A stretch of DNA of 64,000 nucleotides from Scatophagus argus. Lineage: Eukaryota; Chordata; Actinopteri; Scatophagidae. Below the pieces are notes generated by a model. The model was given only the letters and a program-made list of their open reading frames with translations, did no database searches and was not told where the DNA came from. A program made the position numbers and the translations under genes. Of this stretch, positions 11,846 to 21,592 are shown in pieces; position 1 is the first letter of the stretch, and every line of letters starts with the position of its first letter. The stretch is taken from positions 27,352,329 to 27,416,328 of the forward strand of contig NC_058494.1 in assembly GCF_020382885.2 (NCBI RefSeq), in the 5' to 3' direction.

Positions 11846-13178
11846 TACTCGCAAAAAGTTGGGGATATTTGACTTTCAGGTGAAATTTATGGAAAATGTA
11901 AAAAGTTCATGTTACAGAAATATTATATCATGAAAGTAGGGCATTTAAGTTGAAGCATGCAATATTTCTTCATCTCAAACAATTTATTGAAACAAAAGCT
12001 AACAACAGTGGTGGGTATACCACATCAAAAAGTGTCTCAATCACTTGTCATGTGTCCTTGAGCATCAATTGCAGCTTGACAACGACATCTCATGCTGTTC
12101 ACAAGTCAACTTATTGTCTGTTGAGGCATGGCATTCCACTCTTTTCGAAGGGCTGCCCTCAGGTCATTGAGCTTCTGGGGTGAAGGGTTACGACCCTCTA
12201 CACGACGACTCAGCTGATCCTGTAGTTTTCTATGGTTTTCTGCTGATGCAACCTTGATGAGCTGGGGCGTTATTGTCCCTGAAGATGAAATCAGGCCTGT
12301 GTTACTCATGCAGAGGCACAATGACTGGATTAAGGAGGTTATTCAGGTAGTGTCGGCTTGCCACAGTACCATTCACAAGGTGCAGTTTTGTGTTGACTAG
12401 GCACACCTGCCCAGACTGTAACACCACCACCTCCAAAGACTCGTCTGGTGACGACAGTGGCTGATGCATAGCGTTCTCCTTGACGTCTCCAACAGCACTG
12501 ACAGCCATCATTTCTACTCAGTGTGAATCGCCTTCCATCAGAGAACAGCACTGAGGCCCACTGGTTCCTTGTCCAACACAAATGCTCCCTGGCCCACGCA
12601 AGACACTGAGTTGAGTAGCCTGGAGTCGAGTAGTTTGCATCAACCAGTTCCGCAGGGCACTGTTCACAATGAAGTGGTCATCAGCATGGGATGTGGCCAA
12701 AGGACGTCCACTTCTATGCCTTCCTGTGTCTCTTCCAATCTCTCAGTGTCTCAGTTAGAACCTGCTGATGACACCTTGTGACACTCTAAACTCAGTGGCA
12801 ACTTCCCCCTTGAGAACATCCTGTTTGAAGCCTCGCTATGTCCAGGTACTGCTGCTCAATTGTGAGGTGTCGTCTTGGTCTCATGATGTCAAAATGTGAA
12901 CAGCATGATGAAGAGGACTGTCTAAATACGAATTGTCATTTAACCAGAACACTTAGTGGTCGATTCGTGGATCAGAAGTGATTTTTGCAGTTAATCATCT
13001 TGTTAGAGAACAGCATGTTATGCAATAAGTACTGAAACATTAAACAGTTGAACATGTGCATTCAAAAGTTTAGAGAAGGCTAAATTAAGCTCACTTTTAG
13101 AAAATTATAGTGCATCTTAGGTGCATTTTGAAATTTTACCTGAAAATCAAATATCCCTAACTATTTGTGACTAGTGTA
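11846..13178 (-). mobile_element. Tc1/mariner-like DNA transposon relic
   Basis: Inverted ends are visible: CTCGCAAAAAGTTGGGGATA near 11853 and its diverged complement near 13150-13172. Between them the minus strand carries transposase pieces in changing frames, including [47 protein letters not shown] and EGRNPSPQKLNDLRAALRKE, which is Tc1 transposase order. Frames are broken, so it is dead. Copy 2 lacks it (ATATATAGCTTTTAATACC near 36790), so it inserted after duplication or was lost there. Confidence 0.85.
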
Positions 13179-13798
13179 GTTTTTAATACCAGATGCTGCA
13201 GACAATACATAGTCTTCTTCCCCTTCAGGCACTGATGAACCAAACTACGCCACAAAAGTATAGCCAGTGTGTTTATTTCAGTCCAAAGCAAAATGTCAGA
13301 ATTTTTATTTATTTATTTGTTTTTTCCTTTTTTTTCAAATGAGCATCAACCCCCTCTGTAGTGGTTGTAGTAAATACAGTTCAACCGGTCCATTGATTTC
13401 CCAGGCCTACATTAGTGCAAATACGCCCAGTACTAGTGGGAATGGATATGCATTGTGATGTTACTGAGTTTGTTTAATGTGGACATTAGACTCTTGGTAT
13501 CTGTGTGTTGAATCCTGAGTCAAAGCCAGTTTTACTGACCAGCCACAGGAAATGTGACCTCAGTGCCTTTCAGTTAGCGACACAGAAATGACCGTTTAGC
13601 TGATCAGGACGGAAGATGAACAGCTTATTTTCACCTTGTTTCAGATTGCGGTAGTGTTCTTCACTCACATTAATAAACTGAACAAAAGAAAAGGAGTGTT
13701 AATGTAAAGGAACCTCAGTATCCTCAGTACTTACAGTGTGTAATTGTACTCAGTACTTCTGTAAAGCATCACCATCATCTGTTGTTCTTTTCTTTCTG
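13179..13798 (+). other. Distal 3' region of gene A
   Basis: Sequence shared with 36800-37500 downstream of gene B. It contains no gene. A pyrimidine/T-rich stretch is at about 13300-13340. It leads to the shared poly(A) signal. Confidence 0.4.
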
Positions 13799-13804
13799 AT
13801 TAAA
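13799..13804 (+). terminator. Poly(A) signal ATTAAA, gene A
   Basis: ATTAAA lies in the phrase TTCTGATTAAAGCTTGGCTC. The same phrase follows all four SNAD-type genes (23903, 28776, 37503), and each is followed by a TCTG/TGTC-rich stretch. Conservation across paralogs makes it the likely common cleavage signal; use is not shown. Confidence 0.5.
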
Positions 13805-15340
13805 GCTTGGCTCAGCATCCACTCCAGTCTGTCCGTGTGCCACTCATTTGGAAACTCGTGCCTTAAAAAATAACGTAGTGCCCCTAAAAATAAAAGTAAA
13901 CACAGAGTCCATTAAGCAGGTGACCGTCTTACCATCGTAGATACAGTTTATGCCGATACCCTGAGGAATATCACTCTATGTAGACTCTGTGAGTCACATA
14001 ACACGTTAGAGCCTGCGTGATTAATTAAAATGTCCCATTTTAACTACCTAGTGAATCTAATCTATTCAAAAGTGAGAAAATATTAAAGCTGTAGTCTGTC
14101 GCTGTACACTCACAGCAACTCCGCATAAACTAATTTGTTGCTGGGAATCTGACTTACTGTTACAGTCAGTCATACGACAGCACCAACGCTGTTGGCTGAT
14201 TGGCTTGATGAAGTCACATTCCCATTCCCTGTGTTGCATTATGCAAACTTACTCTTATAAAAAACAAAATCTAACTGACTCCCTGACACATTTGAAAGAG
14301 AGAGTCATTTTAGAGAGCATCAGTTTTTGACAAGAAGGTGCAAACCTGTGACGGCAGTCTGAACGGGGTCAAAGGTGCATCTTTAGGTTTTGGACTATGA
14401 GAGACGATATCAGCAAAGGCTGGAAAAGACTAGAAATGACAAGATCTTCATCATGAATCTGCTCGCAACAAGCTCTGTGAATTATCTGAAGTAACATTGT
14501 GCTCTCCAGAAAAAGACATCGCTGTTGAGTTTGTCAAATGTATTCCGATCCAGACGGCAGATCTCAACAGCCAAAACTCTGCAGGTCAAATCAAAACTAT
14601 CTAGTTCGATAAACAGCACTACAGGGAAGAGGAAACTTATTTTTTCACCTTGGAAACCTGCTTTTATAAAGGTGCTATGTAAATAAATTTATTATGATTG
14701 TTACTACAAAAGGGCAATTAGAGGTAAAAAACAACAAATGGGGAGAGGAGTAATACTTCAAGCAAATACTTGAATTTCTGATGACCAAAGTGGTAAATTT
14801 ACAAAGAAAAAAACATGAATATTTTCTGATATTACAGTCCCACAGATTTCGACAGAAAAACACTGAAAATAGTGACTTTTTTAAAAAATTAATCACGATT
14901 TTATCCTACAATCACCACATTATCATCCAGACTTTTGTTGTCGAAGAGGCTCAGCTGGCTCCACTTGACAGGAAGAAGCGGCAGCTTGACCCCATCTAAA
15001 GCCAGGAAGGAAACTCGCCCGCTTTTATCCATGTTCAAAATGAGTCCGTCTGTGATATTTATGTATCAACTAGCTTCCATCCATCCTTTTTCTATTCTGC
15101 TCATCCATGGAGCCGATCCTAGCTGACGACGGGCAAGAGGCGGGTACTTCCTCAAATGGTGGCCAGTCAATCAAGGAGCCCCTGGACCCTGGCCATGTGG
15201 CCATGTGGCCATGTGGAAGCTCAGATTTCTGATGAATCTTTGTACAGCCAATCACACAACAGCTTTTCCCCATTTTAAGTTTTAAGTGGATTTATTGTTT
15301 TGGCAACATTCCAGTTGAAGCTAACAATGCAGCACCTGTC
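13805..15340. other. Intergenic region between gene A and the coiled-coil gene
   Basis: No gene is seen. About 14110-14505 has no counterpart in copy 2. Sequence 14505-14640 matches 37810-37970. At about 14650 the match jumps to about 41960 of copy 2, leaving out the stretch with commd1 exons 1-2. A CCAAT motif (CAGCCAATCAC) at about 15246 is shared with copy 2 and may belong to the coiled-coil gene promoter. Confidence 0.5.
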
Positions 15341-15343
15341 ACC

Positions 15344-16690
15344 ATGGCAACCTCCACCTGCTGTGACATCACGTGCACAGCCTCACCAAAACTCCATCAA
15401 AGACACTTTCCTTTGATGATGTCATCACGAGCTTTGAAGCTGAAAAGGAGAAGAAGAGGAAGCGTTTTCAGATCCCACAGATCGCGCTTTACATTCAGTA
15501 CTGAGTGTCACCGCAGTGACCCACGTTATCGAGAAACCGATCAAAGACAAGGAAGAAAGATGGCGAAAGCAAAGACCGCAGACCTGGACTCTCGTGTGAA
15601 GTCCTACATTAAAAACTGGGAGATGGATGTCAGTAAAGAGCTCCAGCTGACCAAGATGAACCTCATGTGTTGTTCGCCAGGTGCTAAAGCTCAACTGAAG
15701 ACCAAATACGAGACCCTGGGTGCAGTCCTCGATCTGCTCCAGGGTAAAAAGGTAAAGGACACCTGCGGCAAAAGAGAGCTGAGGGAAGAGATCGCATCTC
15801 TCAAGCTGAAGCTGAAGGAAGCCAAAGACAAGGAGAAGCAGGCTCTTTACAGCCTTCGTGTCCAAGTTAAAATAAGTGCTGACCTAAAAGTCGAGCTTAA
15901 GCGCCATTACAAGAATGCAAAGGAAGCAGACAGGACAAAGCAGGAACTCCGTCAGCAGATGAAGGAGGCCCAGGAGGACTTTGCCTCCAGACTGAGTCTG
16001 GTGTCTGCCGTCAATGTGGACCTCAGGTCCAAGCTGGAGGAGGCCCAGAAACAGCTGCAACACCCGCCCAGCTGGAGCACAGAGGCGCCTCTGGACCTGG
16101 CAGAGGTTCAGTTGCAGCTGAAGAATTCCACCAAAGAGCTGGAGAAGCAAGCTGCCTTCATTCAGTCCAGAGAGCAGCGGGACGAGGACGCCGAGCCAGA
16201 GACGGACGAGAAGCTCCAGGCTCCGACAAAGTGCCAGGATCTCCGTGTCAAGATGCACGGGGCTCTTGGCTTCAAAATGCCGGAGCGTAAATCAGACCTT
16301 CGTGGAAAAGATGTCCAGCCTGACGAGGAGGGAGAGGAGACGACGGTTTGCCTCAAGATCGGTCAGGTTAAGGAAATCATGGACGAAGCGATCGCTGAGG
16401 TTTGGAAGACTCATGAAGCTACGCTGGAGAAACAGAGAGAGAACATCGAAGAGCTTCAGGAGTCTCTGGAATTTGTCGAGGACGAGCTGGACATCCAAAC
16501 TCTAAACTCCAGAGAAGTCCTAGAAAGGAAGGAGCAAGAGTGGGCGGACAAGTATGAGGAGCTTGAGACCAGGTTTAAGGAAATGTCAGATCGCGTCAGG
16601 AGGCCCAGGAGGAGGAACTGGTTTGTCAGGATGTTTACGGGCTGCTGTTCACGTGTAGAGGACACTGATCCTGACTTTGACTCCATCTGA
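15344..16690 (+). CDS. Intronless coiled-coil protein, copy 1
   Basis: A single open frame of 448 residues. The N-terminal 70 residues are basic and low in structure. From about residue 73 on come long heptad-like stretches rich in K, E, Q and L (REEIASLKLKLKEAKDKEKQ, LRSKLEEAQKQL, ENIEELQESLEFVEDEL), indicating coiled coil. The C-terminus is conserved between copies: a basic segment (RVRRPRRRNWFVRMF), a CC pair and an acidic end (TDPDFDSI), possibly a membrane-proximal or lipid-modified end. The start at 15344 has a strong context (CACCATGG). An alternative is Met73 at 15560 (AAGATGG). I do not recognise the family. The lack of introns suggests a retrogene origin, but no poly(A) tract or target duplication is clear. 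The copy at 42844 differs at about eight residues and is also intact. Confidence 0.65.
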   Translation: MATSTCCDITCTASPKLHQRHFPLMMSSRALKLKRRRRGSVFRSHRSRFTFSTECHRSDPRYRETDQRQGRKMAKAKTADLDSRVKSYIKNWEMDVSKELQLTKMNLMCCSPGAKAQLKTKYETLGAVLDLLQGKKVKDTCGKRELREEIASLKLKLKEAKDKEKQALYSLRVQVKISADLKVELKRHYKNAKEADRTKQELRQQMKEAQEDFASRLSLVSAVNVDLRSKLEEAQKQLQHPPSWSTEAPLDLAEVQLQLKNSTKELEKQAAFIQSREQRDEDAEPETDEKLQAPTKCQDLRVKMHGALGFKMPERKSDLRGKDVQPDEEGEETTVCLKIGQVKEIMDEAIAEVWKTHEATLEKQRENIEELQESLEFVEDELDIQTLNSREVLERKEQEWADKYEELETRFKEMSDRVRRPRRRNWFVRMFTGCCSRVEDTDPDFDSI

Positions 16691-16754
16691 CCGTCCAGCT
16701 GTCCGTGGAGGGGAGGCTCTCAGTGTTTCTGAACACATCAAACCACAACACGGT

Positions 16755-16890
16755 GGCCCATTGGTCAGCACTGTGGCCTCACATGAGGGTCGGATTCCCG
16801 GCCTTCCTGTGCGGAGTTGGCATGTTCTCCCCGTGTGAGTGGAGGTTTTCTCCGGGTGCTCCGGTTAGCCTACCATCAAAACGTGTCACA
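16755..16890 (+). repeat. tRNA-like SINE or dispersed fish repeat
   Basis: The phrase order GGTGGCCCATTGGTCAGCAC, GGGTCGGATTCCCGG and GTTGGCATGTTCTCCCCGTG is that of a very common fish dispersed repeat with A- and B-box-like segments. It lies in the putative 3' UTR of the coiled-coil gene and is present in both copies (44255-44390). The opposite-strand relative is at 42405-42560. Confidence 0.55.
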
Positions 16891-16939
16891 TTAATTCAGC
16901 CGTCAGTCGTTTCGATCTCGACTGTGATTAAATATGACA

Positions 16940-16945
16940 AATAAA
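16940..16945 (+). terminator. Poly(A) signal AATAAA, coiled-coil gene copy 1
   Basis: AATAAA lies in GACAAATAAAGC, 250 bases after the stop, with a second AATAAA ten bases on. The copy 2 gene has the same motif at the equivalent place (44440). Confidence 0.45.
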
Positions 16946-17053
16946 GCTTAAATAAATCAAAAAGAATCTAAAATGAAGTCACATCTGACTTTTTTATTTT
17001 TCTGATCAGGGTTTTGATTGCAGCTTCTTGCTGAAGTCGTTTCTTAAAAACCA

Positions 17054-18490
17054 TCATGCAAAGCTGCATGAAAACAGGACACACAGGGGAAGAGACACTT
17101 TCAAAATAAAACAGGACATGACAAAAACTTGAACATAATACATGGAAACACAAAATACACAAGAAACACGACACGTGGGCTCAAAACCAAAAGACAAAGC
17201 ATAGCAAAAACACCAAGCACAACAGTACACACTGACAAGCCGATCAAATCTAATTAAGAGATAAATGCTGTACAAAGTCATTTGTTGTCTTTGGCCACAT
17301 AAAGATTAAAATCACCCACAATAATTAATCCATTTGTTTGAAAGACAAGACTTGATAAAAATTCAGAGTATGGACTGGGCGTGTGGTATACTGTATCAAC
17401 TGAAATACAACACGCTGTTTTCCAGGTTCGCTGTGAACTTATCTCTCACAACAGCTGCTTTGTGCGATGCAACCTGGTTTCCTCTGGTGATGAGTAAACG
17501 CTGTGAGAGTTACTCCACATCACAGTGTGAAAGCCGTGGCCTGAGCCCGCCCTTCCTCCTGTGCTTCCACTGAACTCTTCAACCTGCAAGTCAGGATGAA
17601 GAGACACATTTCAACAGTCCAGAGAACAAACCAGTTCCTCAAAAACAAGGCACAGGGTCCCCTGAGGTCTCCAAAGACAGAAGACAGAGTTTTATCTCAC
17701 TGTTGTGGTTTTATGGCTCAAGTCTCAGCGCTCTCATCAGCCTGCAGCAGCAGGCAGCTGCACATTCATGCAGTAGAGCATTTGTGAGGTCACACACTGA
17801 TGTTGGACCAAAGGGCCTGGCTCACAATCTCTGTTCCAGTACGTGACCACATGTGAAATCTGGCCTTCGTTGTCATATTTAGCCTTAAATTCTTGAGTTA
17901 TATCTAAACACTGTGTTTTGTGAGGTTTGTAAGTGACGTTTGACCTCCAAATTCTGATCAGTTCATCTCTGAGCTCAATTGGACGTTTGGGTCCTTTAAG
18001 ATGCTTCCTGGGACATCTCATTCATGAAAATGGGACGGACAGATGGACGGACAGAGAGACAGCCCACAAACGTAAGGCTGGCCACAGGTTTCACAAAGGC
18101 CTTAAGGGTCCAATCCGCAGCTGGGCTGGACGTTCATGTTCTCCCTCACCTGCCTGTTGACACACCTGCCTCCAGTTCACCAGTCAGCCACCTGCACTCA
18201 GTCGCCTTTTAAGACTGGTCTCTCCTCTCCGCCTTTGCCAGATTATCCCGCTGCCTTAGTGGTATCCAGATCGGCTCTCCTTGTGTAGATCTTTCTCTGT
18301 GAAGACTGACTCAGGATTTACCTGACCCTGTCTTTTGCTCTGTGCAGGTTTAACTGGACCCTTGTTGCTGGACCAGGTTTAACCCACTCCTGGTCTCTGT
18401 GTGTTCTGCTATTGGGGTTCATCCTGATATGGCAGAAGTTACTTGTAACAATGGAATTGATTTGTTTGTAAGATATCAAAGCTGAATTAA
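17054..18490. other. Non-coding region after the duplicon end
   Basis: No gene is seen. Identity with copy 2 stops at about 17053. The region contains one Tc1-like scrap (17755-17850). The segment 17956-17988 recurs at 25084-25115, next to the second SNAD tandem copy. Confidence 0.5.
17755..17850 (-). mobile_element. Tc1/mariner-like fragment
   Basis: About 85 bases match, nearly base for base, the internal part of the elements at 51510-51805 and 54158-54690 (CATTTGTGAGGTCACACACT, TGATGTTGGACCAAAGGGCC). No ends are present. Confidence 0.65.
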
Positions 18491-19333
18491 CCCTGTACTG
18501 CATGACTTTTTAATTTTTGGGAAAAAAATATTTCACCCTATTTTGTGGGAGCCATGGGGTCCCTAATAATATATCAATCATAAAATTTGACCCCCAACCC
18601 CCAAAGAGATATAGGTTTGTTGCTTCAAGGCAACATTGTGCAACGAGGGTAGTCAAACACGCAGTTAGTCACAGTTAGTCTATGATAAGTTTTATCAATA
18701 CATCAAGCATGAACAAATAAACAAACCACAAATAAACAATGTAAACATTTCATAGAACAATAAAACACCAAAATACATCCAAAATTTGATCAGGGATCCG
18801 TCTTGTTCATTCAGTGTGGAACCTCAGGAAGCAGTTGAGGTCGGGGGTGAAGCAGAGGTGCACATTGCATTTGCGGCACATTGCTTTTGGTGTACCATTG
18901 CACCCTGGCACCCTGCATCAACAGAGTTGCTGTAAGGCCAAAGAGGGACATGTAGACCACAGTACCGAGGAACTGCTCTAACCCGTTGGTGGTAAGGTTT
19001 AGGGTCACACTGAAATGCGTATAAATTGGATTCCTGTACTATAACTTCAAGAATGTCTTCAGAGAAGAACTTTCTGAAGTATTGGAAGGGGGACAGGATG
19101 TCATCAGCTTTTGTCAGCTGGCCATGCCAGTCTGGGTAGGCATCGATAGAGTTGTGTACTTTTCTCCATCTTGGGAGGTGACACACTTCACCCTCCTCTT
19201 CATCTGAATCTCCATCTTCCTTAGGGTCACTATCTTGTGGCTGGTGTTCTTCTGAAAAGAAGAAAAAGGAAAAAAATATTTAAAAGAAATAAATGCAACA
19301 GGAAGACTTGCATGCATGCATGCACGCACACAC

Positions 19334-19370
<37 letters not shown>

Positions 19371-19942
19371 AACTGTCTCTAACTGCACATTCCCTTGGTT
19401 TCCTTCTATAAAATGTTTTTAAGTCCTTTTCCTGTAATTATCAGTAGATTGTAAAGTAAAAAACATTGACTATGATCATATAAATGCACACAAACTCATG
19501 TCTACACACACATATGTTAATGCATTATATTGCATGAAAAAAATTAGGCTAATTGCACAGTGTTGCCTTGAGGCACGAATGAAAATTAACAGTTTTACTG
19601 TATAAATAAATTTAAAAAAGTAGAACAAATGATCAAATATACTTCTTTACATATTCATGCACATGCAAGTATTTTTTATATACATTTATTTCAATATAGA
19701 CATGCATAATAGTGATCTTTATCTTACCTTCTAATGGAGATGTCTCTCCTGTAGTGCTGCTTGGAGAAAGGGGTCCCCACCCTCCCAAATGAAAGTCACA
19801 CGACCTTCAACTCATCATTTTATTGGACAGAGATGTGTCTGGTAGCATTATTTGAAAGAAAAGTTTTGTTTTTTTTAAAAGGGCCAGTGTGAGGCATGAA
19901 AATGTGGTTTGTTGCCTCAGAGCAACGCTATGCAGTAGAGGG
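18491..19942 (-). mobile_element. piggyBac-like transposon relic
   Basis: The element is bounded by TTAA on both sides (18487-18490 and 19943-19946). Its ends form an inverted pair: CCCTGTACTGCATGA on the left and the complement of CTATGCAGTAGAGGG on the right. The minus strand encodes PGBD-type pieces in two frames: ILSPFQYFRKFFSEDILEVI, then LEQFLGTVVYMSLFGL. It closes with a C-terminal Cys pattern, CRKCNVHLCFTPDLNCFLRF then HTE and a stop at about 18817. The middle of the transposase is deleted, so it is non-autonomous. It is absent next to the tandem copy at 25116. Confidence 0.85.
19327..19369 (+). repeat. (CA)n microsatellite
   Basis: A nearly pure CA tract inside the piggyBac relic, with a few CG interruptions at its start. 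Confidence 0.9.
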
Positions 19943-20316
19943 TTAAGAATTACACTTAGATTTCTTGCGTATGCGTGGACATGTGAAGGCCCAAGAAAAT
20001 GATCTACACCACAAGTGAAGTTTTCAGGGTTGCTGAGAGGGAGCTCTGTCTCATTCTCATGTTAAACTGGAGCAAACTTTTGGCTGTGCAGCATTTGATA
20101 ACTTTGTGGGTGTGTGATAATAGTTAAAAATGTTAAATTCATTAGGTTTCCTTTGGTCCAGATGTGACATCTAAGACACATTTCAAGAACAAGAGAAGAC
20201 CCACTGAAAACCTGCCAGTTGCCTTCTGTCTTCCTTGATTTTGTAATATGGTCAAATAAGGTAATGATGGTGACACTTTGAGGCTTGGGCGGTTTTGGTG
20301 GTGGTGGTGGTCAAAC

Positions 20317-20323
20317 TATAAAA
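20317..20323 (+). promoter_or_regulatory. TATA box of the SNAD-type gene at 21593
   Basis: TATAAAA in CAAACTATAAAATCATCC, about 130 bases upstream of a splice donor (AAG|GTAAAAG at 20450). The identical box is at 25298-25304 before the sister gene. Confidence 0.5.
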
Positions 20324-20347
20324 TCATCCTTCCTTCTTACTGTATTC

Positions 20348-20449
20348 ACCGCAGCAGCAGCAGCTTCACTGCCAGCACTGAGAGGAAAACGGACGAAGTG
20401 GCCAACATCCATCTGACATCTTCATCCACCAAAGGTGTCTTCAAGAAAG
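20348..20449 (+). other. Predicted 5' UTR exon of the gene at 21593
   Basis: Starts about 25-30 bases after the TATA box (approximate) and ends at AAG|GTAAAAG. The next acceptor is TGTGTGCAG directly before the ATG at 21593, so the UTR intron is 1143 bp. The sister copy ends at 25430. Confidence 0.45.
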
Positions 20450-20997
20450 GTAAAAGTTTATCTGCATTTAACTTGACTCTAAAGGGGAAGGTGGCAACAA
20501 TATCATTATCAATTATTAGCACTTTAATGGAGTCTCATCTCGTCAAATCTTGTGAAAATTTGAAATGTTTAAGTCTTCACGGCTACACACCCAACCACGT
20601 GGCTTCACCATTTTACTGGATCACGTCCATCCCACACACTGATTCTGAGCAGATTTTAAGTATGTAGTGTGTTCACACTGAAAGGGGACAAAATCAAGAT
20701 GCTAAACACACTCAGGATGCATCTGAAAAACACTTGAATGTGCTTCTTGTGGACACTGTTGTCCCAAAATGTGCTGCACAAAGTTACTGGAGGCTCCGTT
20801 CACTAACAGCAGAGGTTGAGTTATGTTCATGAATACGGTATGTTCACGTATTGTCACACGTAATCTGTTAAACCTGCTGCTGACGTCACGGCTTAACTGA
20901 CGCGCATTTTGTGAGGTGTGAATGTAACTTACTGTTTCATGCTGAGTGAGTATTTCATGCTGAGTCATGCATGTTCATTTCTTGGTGTACTCGTGGA

Positions 20998-21026
20998 AAT
21001 AATAATAATAATAATAATAATAATAC
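20998..21026 (+). repeat. (AAT)n microsatellite
   Basis: About nine AAT/ATA units in the UTR intron. The sister unit lacks this stretch (jump near 26010). Confidence 0.85.
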
Positions 21027-21592
21027 AGCACATACAGCATTCATATGCAGTGTGGTATTGGAGAAGGGAGGAGTAATGCAGAATAGTGCACATCAACAAC
21101 ACACGGTTTAAAGTATTCATAATGAGTGTTTCCAGAATAAATATTTTGTCCAGTGTGAACTCACTACATACTCAGAACCTGCTTAGAATAAAGAGGAACT
21201 GAGCCGCAACCTTACAGTGTGAAACCGGAGTATTTTATCTTAACTTTTTCTTGGTGCAAATGGGCTTCCAGTGGGCTCCTTCACTGTGCTGAGTCACCAG
21301 TAGGGGGAGCTAAACAGCAGGAGTCACTGCTAAAGATTTGTTCATACATGAACACCTCTCATTTTAGTGGACTGACTTCAGCATGTTAGCATGACAATAT
21401 TAGCATTAAGTGTCTGACTTGGCAGGCTGATCAGATCAGATGATGTGGTCTTCCCTCTAGCGCCACCCTCAGGTTGGATGTTTGCCTCATCAGAAGCAGG
21501 AATGTGACAGCTTTCCAAGCCACGTTGGCTCCACTGCTCTTTATGATGATCCTGTTAAAAACATTTTGATGATTAACGTGATCTGTGTGCAG

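Larger units (their letters stand above)
1..17053. repeat. Segmental duplication, copy 1
   Basis: This segment is collinear with 28801-44553. The first bases at 1 are identical to those at 28801, and the match continues through the LINE fragments, the SNAD-type gene, its 3' flank and the coiled-coil gene. It stops at about 17053, where copy 2 continues into commd1 intron 2. Differences are block-like: a Tc1 relic and a LINE tail only here, a solo LTR only in copy 2, and about 4 kb holding commd1 exons 1-2 missing here. The left end is cut by the window edge. Confidence 0.9.

Noticed and set aside
16755-16890. Functional tRNA gene suggested by the B-box-like word
   Set aside because: No cloverleaf could be formed by eye, and the same element recurs at 42405 and 44255 as a dispersed repeat.
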